The notes beneath the pieces are model-generated. The model worked only from the letters and a program-made list of their open reading frames with translations, was not told the origin of the DNA and did not search any database. A program made the translations under genes and the position numbers. 64,000 nt of DNA from Flammeovirgaceae bacterium (lineage in GTDB: Bacteria; Bacteroidota; Bacteroidia; Cytophagales; Cyclobacteriaceae), in the NCBI GenBank assembly GCA_013204595.1, contig JABMNK010000110.1, positions 1-64,000 on the forward strand, read 5' to 3'. This document shows, in pieces, positions 26,012 to 34,978 of this stretch. Every line of letters begins with the position of its first letter. Positions within the stretch are counted from its first letter, which is position 1.

Positions 26012-28816
26012 ATGCGATACTTTAGCACCCAAATTACAAATTTTTCGGTAAATCAAAAACTTGTGTCTCACTTGAGGAGTTTAATTACAACGGTTCTCGG
26101 GTTTATTTTAACCTGCTTGCTGATTGTGCCTGTCATCGGACAAGACGTTTTGCTACTTGATACTACTGGACCACTGGATAGTATAAAGTCGCAAAATACC
26201 TTCATAAAGCAATCTATTGATAGTATTGCGTCTTTAAATAATGGTGATACCTTGTCAAAAGAACTTCTTTCGAAGCCACCAATTGGAGAAATTGCCACAA
26301 CCATTAATTATCATGCGAAAGACTCTATTCTCTTTGACTTAAGATCAAATAACCTTACGCTTTTTGGTGATAGTCATATTGACTATGGTGAAATAAAACT
26401 TGATGCAGATGAGACGAAGGTCAATATGATTAATAAAATAATCACCTCGTCTTATCGCTTGGATAGCGCTGGAAAAAAACAAGGAAAACCAGTTTTTACA
26501 GAAAAAAACACAATCTATGAAACTGATTTTATCATCTATAATTTTAACACCAAAAGAGCTCAAATAAAAGGTGTTGTGACGGAACAAATGGGCGCTTATA
26601 TGCAGGGTGATGATGTCAAAAAAAATGAACAAGATGAAATGTACATTATCGATGCAAAATATAGTACCTGCAATCTCAGTAATCCTCACTTTCATATTCA
26701 ATCTCAAAAACTTAAAGTAGCAAAGCGCAATGTCATCTCTGGTCCATTTAATCTTAAATTCAGAGAAATATGGACACCCATTTGGTTTCCATTTGGGATG
26801 TTTCCTCAACCCAAAGAAAAAACTTCTGGCATCTTGGTTCCCACGTATGGGGAAGAAACCAGAAGAGGATTTTATCTTAGGGATGGCGGTTATTATTGGT
26901 TTTTAAATGAATATATAGACTTAAGGGCTACCGGCTCTATTTACTCAAACGGGGGATTTAGCGCTGAATTAAATACCAATTACAAGAAAAGATATGCGTA
27001 TTCTGGAGGCTTTAACTTTAGCTACAACAAAAACCTCATCACAACTGGGGAAAATAGTGAAACGAGCAATGATTATTGGGTGCGTTGGAGCCATAAACCG
27101 CAATCGCAGGGTAATTCTAGTGTGAGTGCCTCTGTTTCTGCTGGAACTACCACCTATAATTCTAATAATAATCTAGCTATCTCAGATTTTGACAGAAGTA
27201 TTAATTCCCAATTTTCTTCCAATGTATCCTATTCCCAGCGATTTTCAAATGCGCCTTTTAATCTGACCATGAACGCAAGACACAGACAAAATGTTCAGAC
27301 AGGCGTAATGACCTTTAGTTTACCAGAAATATCCTTAAATATGAACAGGCAATATCCATTTAAGCAATTAAATGGTTCAAACCTAGACATACTCAAAAAA
27401 CTGGGATTTACGTACAACTTTGTGGCGAAAAATGAACTCACTAATGATCCAACTCCCGCTAATTTTCCTTTTAATATCGCCAATGTAGTAGCGAGTGATG
27501 CTAACCAAGAACCTCAACTTGCATTAGATTTTAAGAATGCAAAAAATGGAGGTCAACACAAAATACCGATTGCTACTTCGCTCAAGTTATTTAAAAACTT
27601 AAATCTGAGTCCTAACTTTAATTTTATCGAATATTGGTATTTAAAGGAACTCAATTACACCTATATTGCTGATCAAGAGGCGGTTAAAGTTGATACCCTT
27701 CAGAAATTCTCACGCACTAATTCTTGGAATACAGGCACCTCTCTAAGCACCATTATTTACGGCACAAAGTTTTTTAAGTCCGAAAGTTATGTGCAAGCAA
27801 TTAGACATGTCTTAACACCTTCAGTCTCATTTAGCTATAGTCCTGATTTTGTGAAAGGCGAGGGTGGCGTTTATCAGTGGGTTCAAAAAAATGAAAAAGG
27901 AGATTCAGTGCTCATGTCCAAATATCATCAATTTGCGTATGGATCCCCAACCGGTGCCCCGAGCAAAACCATGAGTTTTGGACTTCAAAATAATTTAGAA
28001 ATTAAAGTTAAGGACAAGAATGATACTACGGGCCTGGGCACTAAAAAAATCAAATTGTTCGACAATCTCTCGTTTGGAAGTGGTTATAATTTTGCCGCTG
28101 ATTCCTTTAACCTATCCAACATCAGTCTATCCACTCGAACTAGTTTTTTTAAGGGCAAATTGAGTATGAATTTTTCTGGAACTATTGATCCTTACGTTTA
28201 TAATGGGTTGACGACTAATGAAGAAGGAATAGTCACGAGGCAAGAACGAATTGATCGATTTACTTGGCAAAATGGGAACGGGTTGGGTAATTTGTCTAGA
28301 TATAACACCTCCATAAGTTTAAATTTAAAGCCTAAGGGAAGCAAAGAAAGTCCAGAAACTAATTCTCGTGACCTAAGAAACTATCAAGACCCGACTGGTT
28401 TTGAAGAAAATGAAAATATAGGATTACAAGATGAGGCTGATCTTGAGTATATTTATAAAAACCCAAATGAATATGTGAATTTCAATATTCCTTGGAGTTT
28501 GCGCCTTTCTTATTCCGTCAATGTAACCCAAGTTGGCTTACTTGAGTCTGGCATTCAGCAAACGATGAGCTTTACTGGGGATTTTAGCCTGACACCGAAA
28601 ACCAAAGTTAATTTTCGTTCAGGATACGACTTTGAAAAAAATAAATTCACTCAAACAAGTGTGGGTATCAATCGAGATTTGCATTGTTGGCAGCTAAGTT
28701 TTAATTGGATTCCTTTTGGTAGAAATCAGTCTTTTAATCTAGTAATTAGACCAAAATCAGCCTTATTGCAAGATCTTAAACTTCAAAAAAGGAAAAGTTT
28801 TCAAGATTTTCTTTAA
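26012..28816 (+). CDS. lptD: LPS-assembly outer membrane protein LptD
   Basis: A 934-residue LptD homologue that inserts LPS into the outer leaflet. It has an unusually long N-terminal region before the hydrophobic core (about 28-43, ending VIGQ). An OstA-like beta-jellyroll follows (about 70-230, with TLFGDSHIDYG and YSTCNLSNPHFH), then WFPFGMFPQPKEKTSGILVPTYG leading into the barrel, which ends near F933. The mature protein has only two cysteines, C220 and C892, against four in E. coli. Divergent from an amidase/MCE gene pair. Matches the LptD_2-type Bacteroidota form. Confidence 0.92.
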   Translation: MRYFSTQITNFSVNQKLVSHLRSLITTVLGFILTCLLIVPVIGQDVLLLDTTGPLDSIKSQNTFIKQSIDSIASLNNGDTLSKELLSKPPIGEIATTINYHAKDSILFDLRSNNLTLFGDSHIDYGEIKLDADETKVNMINKIITSSYRLDSAGKKQGKPVFTEKNTIYETDFIIYNFNTKRAQIKGVVTEQMGAYMQGDDVKKNEQDEMYIIDAKYSTCNLSNPHFHIQSQKLKVAKRNVISGPFNLKFREIWTPIWFPFGMFPQPKEKTSGILVPTYGEETRRGFYLRDGGYYWFLNEYIDLRATGSIYSNGGFSAELNTNYKKRYAYSGGFNFSYNKNLITTGENSETSNDYWVRWSHKPQSQGNSSVSASVSAGTTTYNSNNNLAISDFDRSINSQFSSNVSYSQRFSNAPFNLTMNARHRQNVQTGVMTFSLPEISLNMNRQYPFKQLNGSNLDILKKLGFTYNFVAKNELTNDPTPANFPFNIANVVASDANQEPQLALDFKNAKNGGQHKIPIATSLKLFKNLNLSPNFNFIEYWYLKELNYTYIADQEAVKVDTLQKFSRTNSWNTGTSLSTIIYGTKFFKSESYVQAIRHVLTPSVSFSYSPDFVKGEGGVYQWVQKNEKGDSVLMSKYHQFAYGSPTGAPSKTMSFGLQNNLEIKVKDKNDTTGLGTKKIKLFDNLSFGSGYNFAADSFNLSNISLSTRTSFFKGKLSMNFSGTIDPYVYNGLTTNEEGIVTRQERIDRFTWQNGNGLGNLSRYNTSISLNLKPKGSKESPETNSRDLRNYQDPTGFEENENIGLQDEADLEYIYKNPNEYVNFNIPWSLRLSYSVNVTQVGLLESGIQQTMSFTGDFSLTPKTKVNFRSGYDFEKNKFTQTSVGINRDLHCWQLSFNWIPFGRNQSFNLVIRPKSALLQDLKLQKRKSFQDFL

Positions 28817-28860
28817 GAAATCATACGCTTCCAGGCTTGATTATGGACATTATCGAAGAC

Positions 28861-30111
28861 TCAACGGACACTAGAAAACATACGATGGAAATAGGCCACA
28901 ACAATCATTGACAAAACATGATATAGTGCAATCAAAATAGCTCCATGTGTGATCACTGAATTGATCTCAAACCAATCTCCAGAGGTAAAAATTAGCACTA
29001 GAGCAATCATATTTTTGATCCCCTCAAATAAAAGTGCGTAGCTATTCTTGTCCATAAGCATGGTCATGCTAGCAATTGACAAAAAGCTAAACCCTCCGTA
29101 ACACAGCAAGCCCAAGAAACCAATAGAAGAAGCATTATTGAATATGATCATGGTGATGATAGATATCATCGTCCATTGAAACCATGACCACAATTGAAAA
29201 AACTTTGGATATACTGGATCATACTTAGTCATATGGTATGGATTCTCTATCAGTTGAATCGGATATTTCTCCATTACATCTTGCGGTCTCCAACCTGTTG
29301 GCTTCAACCAAATGACAAATTTATCCAACCATGATTGCGTTCGGTAGGCGTCCTTAATTAACTGCCACAGATGGATGAAATTAATGATAAAAGGATTCCA
29401 ACTACGCACTGCTTTTTTTACCCCATAAACGGGAGGAACATCAGCTAATTCGACTTGGAAAGTTCCGAAAAGTTTGTCCCAAAAAATAAATATTTGACCT
29501 AGATTTTTGTCAATGTATTGATCATTGATGGCGTGATGAACTCTATGATGAGAAGGCGTAACTAAAATATGTTCCAAAATACCTAGTTTACCAATAAGTC
29601 GGGTATGGTACCAGTATTGGGCAAATAAATGAAGTGGTGCCACAATACCTATCACCGCTACAGGCACTCCCAGTAAAGCCGTAGGCAATAAAAAAACAAA
29701 AGTGATAGAAAACCAATTGGAAATAGACTGCCTGAGGGCACAAGCCAAATTAAATTCTTCACTACTATGATGAACTAAATGATGGTTCCAGAAATAATTC
29801 ACCTTATGAGAGATGAAATGAACCCAGTAGCCCGAAAAATCGAGCCCAACAAAGGCAATCAAATAAACCAACCATGTTGCTTCAATTTTAATCAAACTAA
29901 GATGATCTACCATCCAACCATAAGAGACAATGACTACGGTCAGTCCTAGTACGTCTTTAATGGCATTGGTGACACCCGACACTAAGCTTGCCAATGTATC
30001 CATACCGCGGATAACATGTAGTCCTTTTTTTTGAGCTACCAAAGCTTCAATTAAAATCAAAACTAAAAAAAATGGTATAGCGTAATTAAGGGCACTTATA
30101 TAGGCTTCCAT
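28861..30111 (-). CDS. Membrane di-iron hydroxylase, alkylglycerol monooxygenase (AGMO)-like
   Basis: A 416-residue multi-pass membrane protein of the fatty acid hydroxylase/sterol desaturase superfamily. Histidine boxes are H98-FIS-H102, H110-H111-LV-H114-H115 and H188-H189-RV-H192-H193, with H161 and H169 between. The contexts HHSSEEFNLACALRQS and TPSHHRVHHAINDQYIDKN, and a long hydrophobic C-terminal part (about 310-410), match the TMEM195/AGMO branch, whose animal member cleaves ether lipids using tetrahydrobiopterin. Substrate here is unknown; an ether or membrane lipid is likely. Divergent from fhs. Confidence 0.85.
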   Translation of the reverse strand: MEAYISALNYAIPFFLVLILIEALVAQKKGLHVIRGMDTLASLVSGVTNAIKDVLGLTVVIVSYGWMVDHLSLIKIEATWLVYLIAFVGLDFSGYWVHFISHKVNYFWNHHLVHHSSEEFNLACALRQSISNWFSITFVFLLPTALLGVPVAVIGIVAPLHLFAQYWYHTRLIGKLGILEHILVTPSHHRVHHAINDQYIDKNLGQIFIFWDKLFGTFQVELADVPPVYGVKKAVRSWNPFIINFIHLWQLIKDAYRTQSWLDKFVIWLKPTGWRPQDVMEKYPIQLIENPYHMTKYDPVYPKFFQLWSWFQWTMISIITMIIFNNASSIGFLGLLCYGGFSFLSIASMTMLMDKNSYALLFEGIKNMIALVLIFTSGDWFEINSVITHGAILIALYHVLSMIVVAYFHRMFSSVR

Positions 30112-30163
30112 TGATATAATATTCTTATTTTTTATCCAATAATAATTACTAAATTACAATCTT

Positions 30164-30204
30164 TATTTTTTAGGAGATTAAAAATAAAAATCTCCTAAAA
30201 AATA
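30164..30204. repeat. 16-bp perfect inverted repeat upstream of fhs
   Basis: Arms 30164-30179 and 30189-30204 are perfect reverse complements (core TTTTAGGAGATT) with a 9-base spacer of A and T. It lies in the divergent gap between the AGMO-like gene and fhs, 48 bases before the fhs ATG. Neither side faces an upstream gene end, so a terminator is unlikely; an operator or a leader hairpin is more likely. Confidence 0.8.
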
Positions 30205-30252
30205 TCCGTCATTAATCGTAGATTTTTAGAGTGCGATAACAAATAAACAATA

Positions 30253-31923
30253 ATGAATCCAGATTTAAAAATAGCTCAAAGCATCACCCCAAAAAACATT
30301 GACCTTATAGCCCAATCTATTAATATTGACATTAACGTATTGGAACATTATGGCAAGTACAAAGCAAAATTACCAATAAATCTTATTGACGAAAATAAGA
30401 TCAAGTCATGCAACTTAATTTTGGTCACAGCCATTACACCTACACCTGCCGGTGAAGGAAAATCAACCACAACTGTGGGGCTCGCAGATGGCCTCAACAG
30501 GATTGGAAAAAAAACGATTGCCGTGCTTAGAGAGCCTTCATTGGGGCCCGTATTTGGTATGAAAGGGGGGGCGACCGGTGGTGGCTATTCACAAGTCATT
30601 CCAATGGAAGACATCAACCTACATTTTACTGGGGATTTTGCAGCGGTCGAAAAAGCCAATAATTTGCTCTCCGCCTTGATCGGTAACAATGTGCAAAGCA
30701 AAACTAGAAATTTGCGTATCGATCCAAGAACGGTAACCTGGAAATGGGTCATGGATATGAATGATCGATCACTTAGAAATATTGTATCCGGTTTGGGGGG
30801 CAAGGAAGGGGGATTCCCTCGAGAATCTGGATTCAATATTACCGCGGCATCCGAGGTAATGGCGATTTTATGCCTTGCCAAGGATCTGTCCGATCTCAAG
30901 GAAAAATTCGCCAACATATATATTGGCGACACCTTCAATGGTCAGGCCATTTATGCAAAGGACCTTAACGCACAAGGTGCAATGGCTTCTCTGCTAAAAG
31001 ATGCCATCAAGCCAAATTTAGTTCAAACTTTAGAAGGAAATCCTGCCATTATTCATGGTGGTCCTTTTGCCAATATCGCACAAGGAACAAACTCCCTAAT
31101 CGCTACTAAAATGGGAATGTCTTCCGCAGATTACGTCGTCACGGAAGCAGGATTTGGAGCAGATCTAGGAGCAGAGAAATTTTATAATATCAAATGTCAC
31201 TACGGAAAGATATCCCCAAAAGCAGTGGTTTTGGTCGCTACGGTACGAGCCCTCAAATACCATGGTAGTGTTCCGAAAAATGAATTGACCAAACCTAATA
31301 ACACCGCCTTAGTGAAAGGAATGGCCAATCTTGATAAACATGTCGAAAATCTCAAACGGTTCGGGATTCCCATCGTAGTCTCCATCAATAAATTCAGTAC
31401 AGATACCCTAGAAGAAATAGAACTTATTAAAAACCATTGTAAAGAAATTGATGTGCCTGTAGCACTTAGTGATGGATGGGCCTTAGGTAGCAAAGGTACC
31501 TCAGCACTGGCTGAATTGGTAGTAGAAGCGGTAGCCAATTGTAAAGGTACTTACAAGCCTACTTACGAAAATACCTGGTCTATTAAAGATAAAATTTCTG
31601 CAATCGCTAAGGATATTTATGGTGCTTCTAAAATCGAATATTTACCAAAAGCCGAAAGTATCATCAAACGGGCTATGACATTAAATTACCAGCACTTGCC
31701 TATTTGTATGGCCAAAACTCAAAGTTCGCTCTCTGACAATGTAGACCTAGTTGGGCGGCCGACTCACTTTGGCATCACCGTACGCGACATGGAAATAGCC
31801 GCCGGTGCAGGATTCTTAATCCCGATCACCGGTAAGATGCTCAGAATGCCCGGACTACCTGAAATACCTGCTGCTGAACAAATTGACATCGATGCCAATG
31901 GCGTTATTTCTGGCCTTTCCTAG
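30253..31923 (+). CDS. fhs: Formate--tetrahydrofolate ligase
   Basis: A 556-residue cytosolic enzyme that makes 10-formyl-THF from formate, THF and ATP. The nucleotide site is TPTPAGEGKSTTTVGLADG (62-80). EPSLGPVFGMKGGA and FTGDFAAVEKANNLLSALI are also diagnostic, and the length is normal. It forms a one-carbon route with folD. The 141-base upstream gap holds a 16-bp perfect inverted repeat and TAGATTTT, a near match to the -7 consensus. It is followed by convergent lysS. Confidence 0.97.
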   Translation: MNPDLKIAQSITPKNIDLIAQSINIDINVLEHYGKYKAKLPINLIDENKIKSCNLILVTAITPTPAGEGKSTTTVGLADGLNRIGKKTIAVLREPSLGPVFGMKGGATGGGYSQVIPMEDINLHFTGDFAAVEKANNLLSALIGNNVQSKTRNLRIDPRTVTWKWVMDMNDRSLRNIVSGLGGKEGGFPRESGFNITAASEVMAILCLAKDLSDLKEKFANIYIGDTFNGQAIYAKDLNAQGAMASLLKDAIKPNLVQTLEGNPAIIHGGPFANIAQGTNSLIATKMGMSSADYVVTEAGFGADLGAEKFYNIKCHYGKISPKAVVLVATVRALKYHGSVPKNELTKPNNTALVKGMANLDKHVENLKRFGIPIVVSINKFSTDTLEEIELIKNHCKEIDVPVALSDGWALGSKGTSALAELVVEAVANCKGTYKPTYENTWSIKDKISAIAKDIYGASKIEYLPKAESIIKRAMTLNYQHLPICMAKTQSSLSDNVDLVGRPTHFGITVRDMEIAAGAGFLIPITGKMLRMPGLPEIPAAEQIDIDANGVISGLS

Positions 31924-31970
31924 CCCAAACATCCTGGACGATGACTCATCAAACTAATCCACTTATAAAA

Positions 31971-33704
31971 TCAAGCTTGAATCCAAGCTGCTACTTCCTC
32001 TTTGGTCGGATTTTGTAACTCATTTAACTTTAGTTGCTTTCTTGCGCCGCAGACATCGTTGTGCAATTTGTTTAATGGTGCTTCCTTCAACTGACTTAGC
32101 GTCTGGATTCCTGCCTTTCGCAAGAGTGGTATATAAGCAACCCCAACGCCTTTGTTAATAAAATCTGCGTCTGACGCCAATTTCGCCTTTCGCTCAGGTC
32201 TCATTTGTGGAAAAAATAAAACATCTTGAATAGATGCAGAATTGGTCATGATCATGGTCAATCGGTCAATTCCCAAACCTACTCCTGATGTCGGAGGCAT
32301 GCCATATTCCAAGGCCCTTAAAAAATCTTCATCCATCAGCATGGCCTCCTCGTCACCCCTATTGGCAAGTTCTAGCTGATCTTCAAATCGCTTACGCTGA
32401 TCAATGGGGTCGTTTAATTCTGAATAGGCGTTCATGATTTCCTTGCCATTGCAAATAGCTTCAAATCGCTCAACCAACCCTGGCTTAGTACGGTGTTTTT
32501 TAGTCAACGGTGACATTTCCTCAGGATAATCAATAATGAAGGTCGGCTGAATCAATTTTGCTTCACATTTTTCACCGAAAATTTCGTCAATCAATTTAGC
32601 ATAACCCATCGTTTCATCCACTGGCACCTTTAATTCCTTTGCCGCTTTGCGAAGGTCTGCTTCTTGCATTGCTGAAATATCTATACCCGTGAAATGTTCT
32701 ATTGCCTCAAACATGGTAAATCGCTTCCAAGGCCTTTTAAAGTCTATCACGTGGTCCCCGACAGTAACCTTTGTGCTCCCATTTAAATTTAGTGCTATTT
32801 GCTCCACAATTTGTTCCATTAAATCCATCATCCAGAAATAATCTTTGTAGGCAACGTATAATTCGACTTGAGTGAACTCCGGATTATGAAATCTGGACAT
32901 TCCTTCATTTCTAAAATCCTTTGCGAATTCATAGACCCCATCAAATCCACCTACAATGAGCCTTTTTAAATAAAGCTCATTGGCAATTCTTAAGTACAAT
33001 GTCATATCCAAAGAATTGTGATGGGTCTCGAACGGACGAGCGGCGGCGCCCCCGTGAATGGGTTGCAAAATCGGTGTCTCCACTTCCAAGTAACCCAAAT
33101 TATTTAAAAAATCTCTAATGGTATTGACTAATAATGATCGCTTTCTGAAAACCTCTTTTATCTCCGGATTGACGATGAGATCAAGATAGCGCTGTCGATA
33201 ACGCTGCTCCGGATCAGTAAATGCATCCCATGTTTTTTTGTTGCCATCAGCGTCTTCCGTTTCTTTCACAATCGGTAGCGGTCGCAATGACTTTGTCAAA
33301 ACTTTTAAAGAAGTGACGTGTATGGAGATTTCTCCTACTTGGGTGATAAATGCATATCCTTGGATCCCTAGGATATCGCCTATGTCTAGTTTTTTCTTGA
33401 ATACTTCATTGTAAAATGATTTGTCCTCATCGGGACATATATCATCACGTCGAATATAAATCTGTATTCTACCAGAATCGTCTTGAATTTCGGCAAAGGA
33501 AGCCGAACCCATAATTCGCCTGCTCATCATTCGTCCTGCTAACGAAATATTCTTGAATTTTTGATCCGAAGAATCAAAGGTGTCGATGATCTCTTTACTC
33601 GTAAAATTAACAGGGAACAAATGGGGTGGATAAGGATCTATTCCCATATCCATTAATTCTATTCTGGCCTTACGACGTATTAGTTCTTGCTCACTTAATT
33701 GCAT
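31971..33704 (-). CDS. lysS: Lysyl-tRNA synthetase, class II, with C-terminal extension
   Basis: A 577-residue class II enzyme. The N-terminal OB-fold anticodon-binding domain covers about 55-135. Motif 2 is at 264-283 (FRNEGMSRFHNPEFTQVEL) and motif 3 at 474-486 (GVGLGIDRLTMIM). Canonical bacterial LysRS ends shortly after FPQMRP (here 499-504); this protein adds about 73 residues that read like a helix-hairpin-helix domain (VAYIPLLRKAGIQTLSQL). Similar extensions are common in Bacteroidota. The ATG overlaps the TAA of the proline dehydrogenase gene by one base (TAATG). Confidence 0.97.
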   Translation of the reverse strand: MQLSEQELIRRKARIELMDMGIDPYPPHLFPVNFTSKEIIDTFDSSDQKFKNISLAGRMMSRRIMGSASFAEIQDDSGRIQIYIRRDDICPDEDKSFYNEVFKKKLDIGDILGIQGYAFITQVGEISIHVTSLKVLTKSLRPLPIVKETEDADGNKKTWDAFTDPEQRYRQRYLDLIVNPEIKEVFRKRSLLVNTIRDFLNNLGYLEVETPILQPIHGGAAARPFETHHNSLDMTLYLRIANELYLKRLIVGGFDGVYEFAKDFRNEGMSRFHNPEFTQVELYVAYKDYFWMMDLMEQIVEQIALNLNGSTKVTVGDHVIDFKRPWKRFTMFEAIEHFTGIDISAMQEADLRKAAKELKVPVDETMGYAKLIDEIFGEKCEAKLIQPTFIIDYPEEMSPLTKKHRTKPGLVERFEAICNGKEIMNAYSELNDPIDQRKRFEDQLELANRGDEEAMLMDEDFLRALEYGMPPTSGVGLGIDRLTMIMTNSASIQDVLFFPQMRPERKAKLASDADFINKGVGVAYIPLLRKAGIQTLSQLKEAPLNKLHNDVCGARKQLKLNELQNPTKEEVAAWIQA

Positions 33705-34876
33705 TATTTATTTAATTTTCTTCTATTTATTTCTTTTCTTATCAACATAAGCTCTCGACTAGTCTGCCCTTTGACTGAAGTGTTTTCCTCTGCCCTTCTG
33801 AACAAATAGGGTATCACTTTCTCGACCGGACCATAGGGTACATATTTTGCTACATTATATCCTTCTTGTGACAATTTAAAGGATATATTGTCACTCATCC
33901 CCAACAACTGCGCGAAAAACAATCTTTGATCATTATTTTTCACTTTATTTTCATGCATTAAATTCACCAAAAGCCGACTTGATTCTTCATTGTGCGTACC
34001 CACACAAACAGAAAAATGGTCTAGATTTTTAATGGCAAATCTTAACGCCTCATTATAATCCCGATCAGTTGCCTCTTTGTTGGGTTGAATCGGATCCACA
34101 TACCCTCTTTCTTGTGCCCGATTCCTTTCTTGCTCCATATAAGCACCTCGTACAATCTTAGCGCCAAAATAGCAGCCTGACTCATGCATTTTAGCAAATC
34201 CAGCCTTCATATTGTTCAGCATTTGATGTCTATAAAATTGATACGTATTGTAGACAACCGGCTGTTTTTGATTATGCGTCAACATTAGTTCATAGCAAAA
34301 GTCATCCACCACATCTTGATACCAACTTTCCTCCGCATCTATCAGTAAACGTTGATTTAAACTTGCAATTTCAGCTGCTATTTGATGTCCCCTTTCCTTA
34401 AAACGATCAAACCCCTGACGCTCTAGTGGGGTCAACCTCACACCTGCCTGAATTTTGGTCATTACAGATTTAGAACCCAGTCCGGTCATTTTCAATACAC
34501 AAAATGGTATGGCTTCTTCAGATTGTGCCGCATGTGCCGCATTCATGGCTTCTTTTAGCGTATGATCAAAACTTTTCTCAGATTCCTGCCCCTCCACCGA
34601 ATAATCTAATATCGTTTTGACGTTAAATTGATTTAATTGTTTGATTTTAGTTTGACAATCTGCAATAGACTCCCCTCCACAAAATTGCTCAAAAAAAGTC
34701 CCTCGTATCACCCACTTAATGGGTAAGTGCCATTTTAACGCAAGACTTATGATAGAAGTCCCTAATGATACGACCCAAGGACGATACATACTCAAAAAAA
34801 TAAGAAACGATAGCATTAAACCACTCTTAGATTTGGCTTGGAATGCTACCTTGGTGTCATCGAAATTTAAAGACAT
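33704..34876 (-). CDS. Proline dehydrogenase (stand-alone, FAD-dependent)
   Basis: A 390-residue proline oxidase giving pyrroline-5-carboxylate and reduced quinone at the inner membrane. It has a hydrophobic N-terminal part (about 20-55). The TIM-barrel catalytic part carries YSVEGQE, KIVRGAYMEQERNRAQERGY (FAD/substrate arginines), CVGTHNEES and, near the end, the RRAEEN motif that binds the proline carboxylate. It is not fused to P5C dehydrogenase, unlike PutA. Cotranscribed with lysS, an unusual but tight pairing. Confidence 0.93.
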   Translation of the reverse strand: MSLNFDDTKVAFQAKSKSGLMLSFLIFLSMYRPWVVSLGTSIISLALKWHLPIKWVIRGTFFEQFCGGESIADCQTKIKQLNQFNVKTILDYSVEGQESEKSFDHTLKEAMNAAHAAQSEEAIPFCVLKMTGLGSKSVMTKIQAGVRLTPLERQGFDRFKERGHQIAAEIASLNQRLLIDAEESWYQDVVDDFCYELMLTHNQKQPVVYNTYQFYRHQMLNNMKAGFAKMHESGCYFGAKIVRGAYMEQERNRAQERGYVDPIQPNKEATDRDYNEALRFAIKNLDHFSVCVGTHNEESSRLLVNLMHENKVKNNDQRLFFAQLLGMSDNISFKLSQEGYNVAKYVPYGPVEKVIPYLFRRAEENTSVKGQTSRELMLIRKEINRRKLNK

Positions 34877-34904
34877 CTGCTCATAAAAATAGGTATTTAT
34901 TTAG

Positions 34905-34912
34905 CAAAGATA
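34905..34912 (-). promoter_or_regulatory. Candidate -7 element for proline dehydrogenase-lysS
   Basis: TATCTTTG on the minus strand, a full TAnnTTTG match, 28 bases before the proline dehydrogenase ATG in the divergent gap with aroB. No -33 TTG at the expected spacing. Confidence 0.35.
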
Positions 34913-34966
34913 ATAAGGGTCAAAACGATATATATAGTCCCATTATCAAAGTATTAAAAAGACTTG

Positions 34967-34974
34967 TAATTTTG
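34967..34974 (+). promoter_or_regulatory. Candidate -7 element for aroB, near-leaderless
   Basis: TAATTTTG fits TAnnTTTG and ends only 4 bases before the aroB ATG at 34979. If used, the message would have almost no 5' leader. No -33 TTG is visible. Confidence 0.35.
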
Positions 34975-34978
34975 CCAA

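Noticed and set aside
26345-26809. 154-codon minus-strand frame inside lptD
   Set aside because: The plus strand holds the conserved OstA-like region; the antisense protein has no recognisable pattern.
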